This document shows, piece by piece, positions 26,280-39,128 of a stretch of DNA of 64,000 bases. The position numbers were made by a program, and so were the translations under genes. Where the stretch lies: the NCBI GenBank assembly GCA_936440205.1, contig OW387148.1, positions 16,733,961-16,797,960 on the forward strand, in the 5' to 3' direction. The stretch's first letter is position 1. Each line of letters starts with the position of its first letter. A model generated the notes under the pieces. The model was not told the DNA's origin. It saw only the letters and a list, made by a program, of their open reading frames with translations, and made no database searches. The stretch is from Lepidonotus clava. Its lineage: Eukaryota; Annelida; Polychaeta; Phyllodocida; Polynoidae.

Positions 26280-29200
26280 CTTAGCTGAAGACTGCAGGGT
26301 CCCATACCCCTCGTCGATGCGGGGGGACTTCGGGGTGTCTCTCTGGAGGGCGTGATGTGACATGGTATCCACCAGGACCATCGGACCCTCAGCTGCTACA
26401 CGTACTCCACGGTTTACTCCAGGGGAAGGAGAGTCGTTGGCTTTACCTCCAGAAGCCTCCTGAGTGGGTGTTGCCTCAGGGGTAGCCTCCTGTTGGACTG
26501 GAGGAGACACAGGAGTTTGGTCTTCACTGCTGGAGGATTTAGACCTTGTCAGTTTTGATGCAAAGGACTTTGGAAGGGGCAGTTTGCTTCGCACTCTCTT
26601 TTCTGGTTGGTCACTTTCGGGCTGGTTTTCGAATTTGGCGCTCAGGGCCTTCACGCCTTTGCTCTTTGTGGACGATGTTTCTTTTGTCTGGCTGTGAAGT
26701 TTCCCATCTGAGGATGATTTCTCCCTCAGAGATACCACCACTGCCACATTGGAGGCAGGGCAAGTCGGAATGGCACCTTGCTCAGCATCTTTCTTGCTGG
26801 TTTTTGATTCTTCAGGTTTGATTTCCAATGACTCCCTTTGGACAGATTCCACAACACCTTCAACCTGATCACTTTGTGATTGATTCGTTGAGGTATGCTC
26901 TGGCCTCATCTCCTTCTCCTGCTGGCATCTCCTGCCCCTCTGACCCACTCCCTCCTGCTGGTCACAGGAGAAGACGTCGTCCTCCATGGGATAGGTGTGG
27001 ATGGAGCTGTCGGACACGGCCGTCTCCTTGATGATGATACACTCTCCAGGGACCTCGGCCCCTCCTGCAGGCTGGTGCAGGAGCAGGTCAGAGGTGGCCA
27101 GGGATCGCTTCAGGCTCAGGGAGTCCTCCAGGAAGGAGGAGGTGAGGCTCTGTGAGAAGCGGCGCTCGGGATCAGTTTTACACTCCAAGTCGGGCGAGCT
27201 CAGGCTTCTCGTCGGGTGTTTCTGCTGGAAGCCGGCTCCACTGGATGACTGCGAAAAGGGACTTGGACTAAGAACTGATCCCTCCTGGTGAAAATCCTTA
27301 GCACCACCCATGGACTCGTCTTCCATGGAGTCGGAAGAGGAATCCTTAATGATGCGACTCTCGATGTGCTCGAGCATATCGTCACAGATGTACTCGTAGT
27401 CATCGGAGGTCACGAAAAACACCGGCCTCTCACCGGCCGTCAGGGGGGAGGTGTTGTTACTGGAGGTGGAATGGGAGGAGGAGGAATGTTTTCTACTGTT
27501 TGAACTGCTCCTCCTTCTATTGGATGCACCTTTCAAACTTGTTGGTCTCTTGGCAAGTTTCTTCTCCCCCTCCTTCCTAAGTCTATCTGTAACTTTTGGG
27601 CCAATGTCTTTTCTTTTTTGGTCCTGAGCCTGATCTGGTATTTCCCTATAAAGTTTGCTTCTTCTGTTGAGAGGGGATTGCTGGATAGGTCTGTTGGATT
27701 GATCTTCACCAGAAACATCATCAGTATTAGGAGTTGTGTTTTCCTGATCACCTGCTTGGGCATTCACAGCCTCAGTTGAATCCTTAGGGTCCCTGTTCTG
27801 ACCAATCCTACTGCTGATGTCAATAGCAGTTGATGGGTGCCCTTCTGGTTCTACCTCACAGTTGTCCATGTCTAGGTTGTCGTCAGATAACATTATATCA
27901 GGTGTAATTGTGCTGGTGCTTGTAAAGCATTCCATCTCAGGGTCATCAAGGTTATTGATGTATTCTTCCATTTGAAGCATTTCCTCCGATTTGGTCTTGG
28001 GTAGGGAATCCTTAATTTGTTTCTTTGCCTCGGTTGGTTTTGGAGACTTGATCTTTTTGGTCTTCACAGAGAATTTATTGCCCAGTAATTGATTTGACAT
28101 AAACAGACGACTGTCAAGACTTCTTCCCTTTTTTACTTCCACTTCCTCAAGTGCATCAACAGCCAAACCATCGAATCCACCTTCCATATCAGTGAATTTG
28201 GCAGATCTAAGTACATCAAAAAAAGGATCATTTTCCATAACTATTGGACCTACACACGCCTCTGTGTTCACTTCACAGGATGTTAACGTGTGCTCTGAAT
28301 CAGTCCTGCTAAAGGGGCAGTCCTGTTCGATTGTCTTTTCCTCTGGCACTTCTGGACTTTCATCAAGAACATTACTTGATATGCTCTTTTTGAAGTTCAA
28401 TGACACAGCAGATCGTTTGTGTTTGGACTCATCACTTGCAGGGACAGGTGCCTCAGTCTCTGAACTGAGAGAGCTCTGCAGGGAGTCCCTCTTGCCGTTT
28501 TTTGAATCATCCATTGAAAAGTTTTGTGTTGATTCTTCACTCGACTCACTGTTGATACCACTATCAAAGGCTGAGTTGCTCATGCTCTCTCCCATCTCCA
28601 CCCCCATCTCTCCACTGATGGACCTGGAGCACTGCCTAGAGGTCTCCCCATCCTTCTCTGAGCTATTGTCTGTCTCCACACTGCCCTGAGGTTTGAGCTT
28701 TGGGCTTGGTTTCTTTTCTGAGTCTGTCTTCTCTGGGACAGAGATCACATGTTGTTTGATGATGGGTTGGGAGGAGCCAGGGTTGCATTCTATGACTAGG
28801 ATCTCTTCACTGTCATAGCATGTGGAGTAAGCATCCCCTGATGTGGAAGATGGAGCAAGTTCTTTTGGAGAGCAGGGATTGGAAGATTCCTCAGACCCAG
28901 AGGTTGTTTTCTGGAATGCCAGCCTTGTTTTGTATGTCTTATAACCACCATAAGGTTTCCTGAGTTTACTTTGGAAGTCGCTATTAGTATTGCCACTGGG
29001 TTTGTCTGCAGTCGGTTCCTTTGAGTGTTCTGGTGAAAGAGTCTTAAAGGGTGTAGGTCTAGAAGGCAAAGTTTTCATCATGTTATTCACAGACTGCTTG
29101 GCTGATTTCTTATCCCCATCATCTTGGGTGCTGTCCTTCTCGTTGGCAGTAGCTTTTGACAGAGGTATGGTTGGCTTAATAGGTCTTCTTGGCACTGGTG

Positions 29201-32200
29201 AATTGTTTCTGTTAGTGTTACTTTGTAGCCGACCTACAGTAGTCTTCTCTTGAGTCTTACTCTCAGATTTTGTAGAGAGATTTGACTTTGAGGATGAAAG
29301 TTCAGTTTTTGCTGTTCGTAAGTCTCTTTGGGATGATCGAAAGTCTGAAGGGGCTCGTAATCGTAATTTGGGAGATTTCAGTTCCTCCCCACTAGATTTC
29401 CTCTGCACTTTTGGTGATCGTAAATCTGACCTTGATGACCTTATATCTGTTCTTGAGGACCTTATATCTGGCCTTGAAGACCTTATATCTGACCTTGACG
29501 ATCTTAGATCTCCCCTAGATGATGTTACATCTTGTCTTTGATTGGGTTTAGTGAATTGTGATGACCTAATTGGAGATTGTGGCTCTGTCCCTTTGCCTTC
29601 CAATTTCGGAACACCTGTACGAGTTTTGGCGCTTGTGGAGCCAGTGCTGTTCTTTCTTTCAGTTGACAATGGTTTACTAGTTTTACGAACACCCTCAACT
29701 TTACCATCCGCTGAGCGCTTATTAAGGTCTGAAGTAGAGACTCTAGTGAGGTCACTTTTGGATGTTGCAATTGACAACCCCCTGACCGGCATCTTTGGGC
29801 TTGCAGAACCTTTCTGAAGCCGAGATGGTTTCTCCTGGGCCCCTTTCACAGGTCCTTTATACCCCTCAGCTCCCAGTCGTGTAGATCCCTGTCTGGTCGA
29901 CGGCTGTACCAACCCTCTCCTTGGTGGTATAGAGGAGGAATTTTCCGAATCCTCTCCGTTCTTGCCTTGTTTTTTATTCTGATGACCTGTGAGGGCTACA
30001 AAGCTGGAAGCACTGGACAGCTTACTCTGACCCCGCGGTGGGGGCACAGGCTTGCCCTTGTTACTCTCATTGTTCACGGCTAGTTTGGACTTCAGAATCC
30101 CCCGTTTGGGGCTGGGGGGTTGGCTGTGGCTGCTGGCCGAATTCGACCGGTCCCTCTCGGGGGTGGTGCCCCTACTGGAGGTAGGGGTGCCCGCCCGGGA
30201 CCTGGAGGGGCTGCAGGGCCCTGACCCCGGCTGCTGTTGCTTCTGTCCCGGCTGTCCCTTCAGTTGTTGAGACCCCCTAGCCGTCTTCTGGGTGGTGGTG
30301 GCGGCAGTGGGTATAACTTCTGTAGGTTTCATCGGTGACGGTTTGAAGGTACTCATGGCCGTCTTAGGCCGGGTGGTCAGGGCCTTCCTCGGGAACTGAG
30401 GACTCTGGAGGGGTGACCTCAGGTAGCTCACAGGAGGAGTTATAGACCCTGGAGTGTCCGGTAAGGCCCTCCGGGGCGACCCTGGAGTGCTGGGCCGCGA
30501 CTGGGAGGAGTAGGAGGAGGCAGTGCCACCCATTGTTGTATTACTGGGTGTGGAAGTGTTCGACCTCCCGGTCTTGAAGCCTGTATGCTCCGGGCTCCTG
30601 GTCACCACCCCTCTATTCCCTAACCTGGGGCTCTGGGCCGGGGACCGGGACTTGGTGGGAGTGGGAGGTAAGGTCCGTTTGGGAGATCCAGGAGACGAGT
30701 GTTTCGGCGATCCGGTGACGGAACGAGCTGCCGAAGCCACAGTCTGAGAGTTCAAACCTGATCCCACCTCCTCCCTCGACTTGGGTGTCGGCGTTGGTGT
30801 AATACCAGTCACTTTGGGTCGAGGTTTGGGTGATCCTTTTGATTTAGTTAATCCAATTTGACCGGTTGTTATTTGGCTTCCTACAGGTGTGGGATTAGCT
30901 GATCCCTCCTTCTCCCGTGTGATATCCCCACCGGCCCGTGTCCTCGTGTTATCACTTAGTCCCAGTCTCCGCTGATACTGTGCCTGCTGATGCTGCTTCA
31001 ATACCTCCACTCGACAGTCACCAGCCCTATCTCCTCCCGTGTTATCGTCGCTGGTGTCGGACGACTCTGATAAGGTTAACGCACCCACGGGGCCATCAGC
31101 GAACCGCTGCGGATGGCGGATGGAGGACTTTGAACTTGAATTTGATTTGTAACTGCCGGCCGACGACCTGGGTCCCCTCGTGTGTGTAACGGCTGGTGGG
31201 AGGAGGGGGGAGCGCTGGGTGGGCAGGCGGTAGGCCTCCAGGGATGGCGACGCAGGTATGGCAGTGCTTTGAGGGTCGTAACGGCCGCCTGGAGGAGCTC
31301 GGGGCGGCGGCGCACCTTGACCGCAGCTGCCTGAGGGCACTCCCTGCTGGAGGCCTGAGGGCATTACCTGTGGTGGTACAGGTGTACTACTAGCAGTCTC
31401 TGTCTCTGGTATGTCGTTGACCTTATTGGTTGTGACCTTACGTCTGGTGACCTTTGACCTAGACTTGGCTGCTGGCGCTGCCATGGCAACGCCGAGGACG
31501 CCGTCACTACTGGTTGACTCTGAACTCGAAAGGTCGCTCGTGCTTAGAGTAGGCTCGATTACTGGTGTTTTTTTCTTCTTCATTATGGGAGTTCGCTGTG
31601 GTTTATTTGGCAGCGTTTTCTGTATGTTGTTTGACCTTGGAAGTCCTTGGGCTTGTATTCTCCCGCTTCCAGCGGTCACATCGTCCTCCAGGGACGAGTC
31701 ACATGACCCGGAGCCCTCCGTGTCCACAGGCCGGGGCTTGGGTCTCACTTGACTCGTCTCACCAGACAAACTCCGGCCGTAAGACTTCGCCCTAGTTCTG
31801 GGAGACGGAATACCAGTACACCTTGGTGAAGACGGCACTGATCGAGGTAACGGGCTGGGTCTCTCGGAATAAGCCAAATCAGGACTCGAAGACTCGTCAA
31901 ATTCCTGCAGCTCGTCGTAGATCGGGTGCGCTGGACCTGTGGAGGGGGTAGGTCCATACTGGGCGATATTTGAGTCTCTCATGGCAAACTGAGCAGGTGC
32001 GGGAGCAGGTCCTCGGGAGGCGAGCTGCTCAGTAGTCGGGGGTATGCGCACATCATCCATCTTTAAGTAGTCCTCGTACTCATCACACGTGGACGCGCCC
32101 ATCGAGTCGGCGGCACGTCGCCCGCCGCGCGGCCCCATCCGGCCGACGGGTCGTGACGTCACGCCGCGCGTCTGTGACGTCAGACGCTGTCCCACGCGCG

Positions 32201-32290
32201 GTGACCGACGAGGTGGTCTGACTCCTCCACTAGACGGATGATGGTTGCCCCCGCTGCCGCCAGGGGCAGCACCGGGCACCAGGCCCCCAC
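26280..32290 (-). CDS. giant low-complexity protein, coding exon 3 (residues 2448-4451)
   Basis: A 6011-bp internal exon with an acceptor CTTCTACAG at its 5' side and a donor AAG|GTAGGA at its 3' side; phase 1 in, phase 0 out. It encodes about 2003 residues rich in Ser, Pro, Lys and Arg with no globular domain I recognise. Features include TGIP at about 2606-2609 within CTGIPSPRTRAKS, SSIP at 3233, TGVP at 3339-3342, and SKLP at 4349-4352 flanked by RVR and KSF. A five-fold SSRxD[IL]R heptad repeat lies around 3371-3408. A more ordered acidic/aromatic segment, DDYEYICDDMLEHIES, is near 4075-4090. [ST]x[ILV]P tetrapeptides in basic surroundings are known EB1-binding motifs. A microtubule plus-end or cytoskeletal scaffold is inferred. 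The exon ends KSPRIDEGYGTLQSSAK and the protein continues in an exon not found here. Confidence 0.9.
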
Positions 32291-33623
32291 CTGTAGAAGG
32301 AAAGCAGAGCATTTAGTTGGTTTAATACTTATTATATAGGATAAACCATAATAACTTATGTGACGCCTATACAAACACTACTGAAAAAACACAATATAAC
32401 CATATTTGATGACATATGTCATGTATTTTCGGGATTGCGTTAATTAAATTGGATATATGCATTAATGCAATCCTAAAAACTCATCACTTAATAAGTAAAG
32501 AAAAGGAAGAAGACCGCATGGCAATAACGTCCGTTTAATTGCTATTATAGGTTATAAACAATGAAGTAATATAAAGGTACGGATTCACGAGAGGATAACA
32601 CAGTTAGGAGTGATGAAGCCCACTGACAATAGCTTAACATGAAAAGGGCCTTTAATGATAAAGTCTGGCAACCGAAGTACTACAGCTAACACTATTCGGA
32701 CGTGGCCCGTCACTGGTAGAACAAAGAGTGTGATTAATTCCTATGACTATACAAACGGACCGCTCGCCACTTTGTTAGCGTCATTCTCCAACCTCCGACC
32801 ACACATCCTATTGTGGCTGGTATTTACCATAACACAGCTACAGCTCCATAGACTTCAATAAGCGCCGACCGTATTGTTTTAATAATAGGCAATGTGTATA
32901 TGTATAGGGATGAGACCTATGAGTTGAATGGGGAAGCGTGAGTGGCATAATAATGTCAAAGTGACTAATCTGACAACTATGAAAAGGACAGTGTTTATTA
33001 TGAAAAAAAAGGTTCAGTAAATGGATCTTGTTTTGTATGTATAATCTTTCGTTGTATTGGCACGAAAACAAAGGTCGGAAGTGCAACAAAAAATGCCAAC
33101 CGCTATAAATGTACACTATGGCCATGTTAGCTAAGGAATGCGTTTTATTAGCCTAAACAGTAAGATGACTACGGCTATTGGATATGTGGCGAAACACTGC
33201 ACTTTGGTACTATGGGCAAATGCTCAAGAAGTATGGCATTCCCTTCAGTCTAGCCAGTAAGACAATTCATAACTGTATATATACCAAAGTAAGGAGCCCC
33301 CCAACTGATGGAGTAGGATAGCGTTCTCCCCAATTCAGAATTCAGACAGTACAGCTCTTTTTTTAACGATCAATATGAGGTAACAACCCTAATACCAATT
33401 AAATCGTTTCCCGTATAGTGCACCAAAAGAAACTTAGACAGTGGCATATAATTATGATAGCTGATGATAACGTTTTGACATCTGACTTAGTGCCTCCTTA
33501 AGATAGTCTGAAACGCTGTAAATTGATTGTGAATACATATCCTCTTTGTACATTTATTTGTTGATGTTAATTCTTATGATATGAATTATGATTAAAAAAA
33601 AAGTCAAAAAAAAAAAATCTTAC
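32291..33623 (-). other. intron 2 of the giant gene (1333 bp)
   Basis: GT-AG intron, donor CATG|GTAAGA and acceptor CTTCTACAG|GTGGGG, interrupting a codon after its first base. The donor is followed at once by a run of 12 T residues on the minus strand. The interior is AT-rich and I see no other feature in it. Confidence 0.9.
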
Positions 33624-36600
33624 CATGACTGAGGGCGGCTTTGGACAGCTGCATCTTTAACTTCAGTCGCTGGTTTCGCTTCACTTCCGCCGCCGCGCGC
33701 ATGAGTGAGCTGCGCGACGTCTGCACGGCCGCGTCACACTTTGTGACGTTCTCCGCGTCTCCCATGACGTCACCGTCGTCGGACACGTCCTCCAGAAGGT
33801 CCTCCTCCTGTGTCTGGGGACGCCGGTGAGGGTGAAGCAGGGTCTGTGAGGAGCAGTACTCCAGGTAGGCGCCCTCCAGGTCCAGGTCGGGGTAGTCGGT
33901 CGGGTCGGGCCCCACCCCCTGAGACGTCAGGGACGTGGTGGACGTAGTGGTGGTGGTGGTCAGGGCACGTCCTAGTACCCGCGGATCTCCAGTGGTTGTG
34001 GGGTGGGAACCCGTTACTCCAGGGTCTGCTGGGGGTCTCTGCTGATACCCGACAGGGGGGTGTTGGCGCGGGTAGGCGCCGCCGCTGGCACTGGGAGCCA
34101 AGGCGCCGCCAGCGGCATTCCTGTGAATGTCCTTTGATGCGAGCAGCCTTCCGGCTCCCTGCTCCCCCTCGTGCTCACCCACTGTAACCCCGGCCGGCCC
34201 GACGCCCCGCCGCCTCACCTGGCTATACAGGTAGGGCGTCCTACCGTGTCCTTCCTCCTCCCCCTCAGCCCCATCTCCTGTCGGCCTTGCTCCTGTGTAC
34301 TCCAGTGCCCTCGGTGAATGCAGGCTTTGGCCGCCTTCCATCATCACCACCCCGTACCCGTAGGCTTCTCCAGTGAGCCGCTGGCCGCCCCTCAAGTCTG
34401 TGAAGTGAGTATAGGGGTCGGGCCGACTGGCGGCGTACCTGGCATAGTCCTGCTGGAGGGGAGACGCTGCACACCCTTCTCCGTCCTCGTCCTCCTCCTC
34501 GTGGTCCTCCAGGGTTGGACTCCGGTAGGTCATGGGTAGGTTGATATTGGTCTGTCTACCGGTTGGTGTCTGATATTGTAGCTGTGCTTGTTGCCTCTGG
34601 TAGTGGTGGGGGTAGGGCAGTGGGGGTGGAGATATCGGCCCGTCAGGACTGTTAGGACCACTCACTACGTCCTCTATTGTCTCATATATGTGGTCGTCAT
34701 GGTAACTGGGAACCCTGCGCGTGCGCCGTGGGCTCTGGTGAGGCGAGTACTGCAGTGCTAATGGTGACTGTGAAGGGGCATACATCGGGGACGTCGAACT
34801 GTCCGCCCTCTGGTGGCCGCCTACCGGAGACGGGGTCGGTCTATTATCGCCCCCCTCGGGACTGGTCAGGGCCACTGGTCCACTGTGCCTCCTCCTGTCC
34901 CTCCCCACCACTTCGCCCTGGAGACTATCCTGAGACGAAGAACCCAGTCCACTACCAGCAACATTGGATTGCCGCCGGAAGTCCGCTCTGTCAAGGCTTG
35001 TACTAGATCTACTTCCGGTCAGCATGGCGACGTTGAGGGAATCGCAAGATGGCGACGGCGACGGTGAGGGCGACGGCGAAGGAGTGCGACATCCGGTTCC
35101 GCCATGTCTCTTGGTAGCGGCGCGCATCTCGGCCATGCGCACCCCACAGGATGGTCGGCTATTTCCGGTCGCGACCCCCGCGCCCCCTGGCGGGATCGCC
35201 CAGCGCCCGCCGCCCTGGAGCGATGACAGGGGCGACAGTGGCGACATGGATCGGGTCATGACCGGGGAGGGCGACGACCGCTGCCGCTGGTGGGGGCCCG
35301 GGTAGGAGAAGAGGCTGGAGGTAGGGTTTGGCCGGTCATCGACGGGCGCCGACTGCAGCCCAGGAGAAACCCCGGAGGTAGGAGTAGCAGGGGTTGTAGC
35401 AGTAGTCCCACTGGCCCCTCGTTGTATCACTCCTCCCATTGGCCCTAGGCCTGTGGTGGTACCTGGCTGCCGCGCTTTGTATAGGCGTTCGTCCGAGTAG
35501 CCGCCCTTTAGTTGGACGAAGGGTGACCGGGGGTCGTTGGACACGGCCCGTGGAGGAGGGATGCTCCAGTGGGTCTGAAGTCGGAGTCTGGACCTTCTCA
35601 TCGCCTGCTGATCCGACAGGGCGCAGTCCTCAGGTCTAACTGTCGATCCGGCGACACTGTCACTGGTTTTACTTGCACCAGATTTGTTTAACCTGACATC
35701 ATAGGATGACAAAACATCCTTTTGATCTTCCTCTTCCTCCACACCATAATTAAGCCGATCGCCGGCCACATCATCGTATATCCGGTCTGCGTTCAGCTGT
35801 TGGGCCACAGGGTCGTACACTCGGTCGTTCCGGTTTCTGTCATCGTAATGCAGCCTTCCTGAAACTCGTACATCCCAGGCCTCGTCGTACACATTCTCCT
35901 CGTCATCGTAGTACAGCCTGTTGGGGTCGTACTGAGCCATTTCTGCCGGCACGTCGTCATAGAGTCGCTCAGTCTCTTGCTGGACGAACTGCTCATTTGA
36001 GTTCTGTCGAGCTGCTCGCCGGCCCCGTGAGCGGCGGATGGCCTCCCCCGACTGGAGGAGCAGGAGCTGGGAGTCGGCCAGGTGACGGGTGGGCGGGTTG
36101 TCCAGGGTAGCACTGTGAAGGCTACTGTCACTGTGACTTGACTTAACCCTGCCTGGCGGACACAGGGCCATGCTGGGGCCCGACCCCTCAGGGGGTGTGC
36201 CCGCACCTTGTGGTAGTCTCCGTCTCCGTCTTACAGGAGGACGCCCAGATCCCACTTCTGATCCCCCCGTAAAGTCTGATCTATGCCGTATAGCACCTTG
36301 AGCCAGCTGCTCCTTCACCCGAGTGGTCCTTGTCCTAGTACCTGGGGAGATCTCCCCGTCAGGGGTGTTAGCCCCAATCCGCCCACTCTCCCCGCTGACC
36401 CCCGCTGTCGTCAGCCTCAAATCCCGCCTATTGGGTGTCGGCCTCTCTTGTTGGGAGTCCTCCTGGGCACAAAAGCCGCCCCCATTAGAGTAGTGACCCC
36501 GGGGTCTTTGTAAGGTGCGGCGTCTACCACCTGTGGCTGGCCGAGGGGGCGGCGACTCGGGGGTGGGTCTTTGATCCCCACTCTCCCCAGGTGGGCAGAT

Positions 36601-39128
36601 TAGGTCGGGCGACGACAGGTCACAGTCTGATTCCGGGACCAAGTCTGTACTGACCCTGGTAGGAGCTCCACTGATACTGGTCGTGTTCCCAGGTCCGTCT
36701 ATAATACTGCCGCCCCCACTACACGTCCACAGACTGGGCCTCCCGACCTCCGACTGGGGGCAGGTTGGCCGGGGTGGTGGTGGTGGTGGTGGAGTGTCAG
36801 TGTTACCACTGTTGTTATTGTTATTGTGGCGACCGACCCCTCTCACGACGACATCCTCCCCGTCCTGTTTATCCTCCTCCAGCAGGCCAGTGTTTACACT
36901 CCTTGTGTAAAGTTCCTGCTGCAGTTCCTCCTCCAGTGGCCTGGTCTCCTCGTGCCCCTCCCCTCCCTCCTGTCCCTTCTCCTTTTGGCAAAGGGGAGGG
37001 AGGACGGCTATTTTCTCCGCTCCGTCCTCCTGGTTATTGTCACGTGACCCCTCCTGGGTCTGAGGTGGAGGTGGAGCCCCTAGCGGCGTTTGCGGTATCA
37101 CAGTGTGCCTGGTGCACCCATTATCGCCCACAGATACCTCCTGGGCGCCACAAGGCTCCAGGGCGGCGTCTGACTCTTGAGACGCTGGAGGAGGCGGAGA
37201 CGCAGAGAGAAGGCCACATGGCCGTGCTACGTCCTCCAGGTCCTGACCACAGGGTGACCCATGGAGCACGACACTGGGAGGGGTAGGGGTTGGGTCACTT
37301 AGTGTACTGGAGGGGTCTGTCGCATGCTGACTCTCGAAGACCCATGTCTCACCTTTAAGTTGAGTACAAGTAGGGGTCACCTCTGGGGCACCTCCCTCCT
37401 GGGTCCCCTTCTCACCTGTCTCATTGACTTCCTCCTCCTCTGTAGCAAACAGGTCGTTCAGCACAACCTCTGCCTGGGGTAAATCCAATGAATTAATGTT
37501 ACTAGGACATAGTTTGTCAGCGTTGCTGTAGTATTGCTCTATTTCCTCCGTCACTGTTTCCCTCTCCTCTCCAGCAGTATAAGGCCCAGCCAGGTCAGCA
37601 CTGGAGGACACGCCACATGTATCACTCCAGTGTGGTGCTGTCACCTCTCCAGAGGAAGGCCCAACCTCTCCAGGGCGGTGTAAGTGGCCAGGTGGGGACG
37701 GCAGCAGTGGAGGTTGCAGTTCAGGCGCTGTACAGAGGTATGGCGGCGCTGACAGTAGTGGTGGTGGGGATCTGGGAGGTGGTGGGAGTCCAGGTAGCAG
37801 ATCCACGTCCGCCTCTACCACACTACCAGCCCCCAGCGACACGACTGGTGGAGGGGAGCAGTCAGTGGGAGGAGAGTCAGGCCCGGTTGGTGTGGGTCTG
37901 GCACCGCCTGTAGCCTCCCCCACCTCTATACTGCTGGTAGCACTGGAGGTAGTGGGGTCCGCCACTGTGTGGAGATTAGATTGAGAGTAACGTTTACACT
38001 CGCTCCTGGTGCTGGCGGCGGGGGCCTTATGGCCCTGAGAGTCCTGCAGCAGGCCTGTGTTGTTGTCCTGAGAGTAGTAATGTAGGCCTGTGACTTCTGT
38101 AGGAGTAGTGGGTTGGTTTGTGAATGGGTGCTCAGTGGAGCAGGGAGGGAGGCCGGCAAGCCACCGCTCCGACTGTGGAGGGGGTGGTGCGCTGGTGGTG
38201 GTGTCGTCTATGGTAGTAGTGGTGGCGGTGGTGGTGGTGTTAGCCCTTAGGCCGTGGGATGGGGAGGAGGCGGGGGCAGGAGAAGGCTTGTCACCAACAC
38301 TGTCACTGCTGTCAGCACCACATAGGGGCAGCGTGACTGCAGTGTCTGTCACCAAAGGGCTGTCACAACAGCCCCATACATCACTGCTACTACAAGGGCC
38401 CCTTGAAGCCGACGCCACCACTGGCGTTTTACTTGTAGTGGGACTAATAACTGAAGTCCTAGGCCTCTCTCCTTCATTGTTAACTGAATCCTCCTCCCAC
38501 TTTGTACCAACGCTGCCTTGTTCCTCACACACAACAACCACTTTCTCCTCGCCTCCCAAACAACAGCTGTCCCCAGCCCTGTCCCCAGATGCTGCCTCAC
38601 AAACCGAATCACCCCCCAAACACACGTCTTCTGGGGCCTCTGTATTTTCAGAACACCAAACTTGTTCTTCGGTCGGTGTTGTAATTTCATCTGGATTGTC
38701 TTTAGGTCTTTGTCCCTCATCTTGGACGCCATCCTCCAGGGCATCAGTCTCCAGGGTGGCTTCACCCCTGCTGGAGGGTGCCAAGACCTCCTCAGTAAAG
38801 CTGCCGGTAGATAGCCCACTGTCTGTGGTGGTCAAGCTGCCCTCACAGGACACCAGCTCCGTGCTACCACTACCAGGGTCTGTCCACTGGTCACCTGTCT
38901 GACCACTGTCCCCAGAGGTGGACAACAGTAAGGTCCCTACCTGAGAGTCCACCTCTGACCCGTCAGTTAGCTTCGAGTCACAATCATGGCTTTCTTGGGT
39001 GTTATAACTATGGCTGCTGTCTGAGTCGTTGTTGTGAGTTGGTTTGAGTGTCTCTGAGCGGTCCGATACACCAGGGTCCGAGGGTCGAGAATCAGCGGGA
39101 CCTTTGGATCCAGCAGGCTCTTCGGGAT
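33624..39128 (-). CDS. giant low-complexity protein, coding exon 2 (residues 613-2447)
   Basis: A 5505-bp internal exon, exactly 1835 codons, with phase 1 at both ends, so skipping it would keep the frame. It is entered through the acceptor TATTACAG|ATCCCG and left through CATG|GTAAGA. The frame is open from the acceptor, well upstream of the first methionine, which supports the spliced model. The product is Ser, Pro, Thr, Gly and Glu rich and apparently disordered. A tyrosine cluster at about 1669-1755 has RLYDDVP, NVYDEA, RVYDPVA and RIYDDVAGD. A Pro-rich segment precedes the middle and HIYETIEDVV lies further on. The last 40 residues (KCDAAVQTSRSS, then a basic stretch rich in Leu, Lys and Gln) look helical. 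YDxP/YDxV motifs are typical SH2-binding sites when phosphorylated, which suggests a signalling scaffold. I do not recognise the family. Confidence 0.9.

Noticed and set aside
35793-36206. 137-codon minus-strand frame overlapping exon 2
   Set aside because: It is a shifted frame inside the coding exon, without splice support.
38090-38902. 270-codon open frame on the plus strand
   Set aside because: It is exactly antisense to exon 2 of the giant gene. Its Ser/Val/Pro bias follows from the GC-rich codons of the real strand. The same holds for the other plus-strand frames at 26464-31795 and 33641-37913, and for 41122-41634, most of which is antisense to exon 1.
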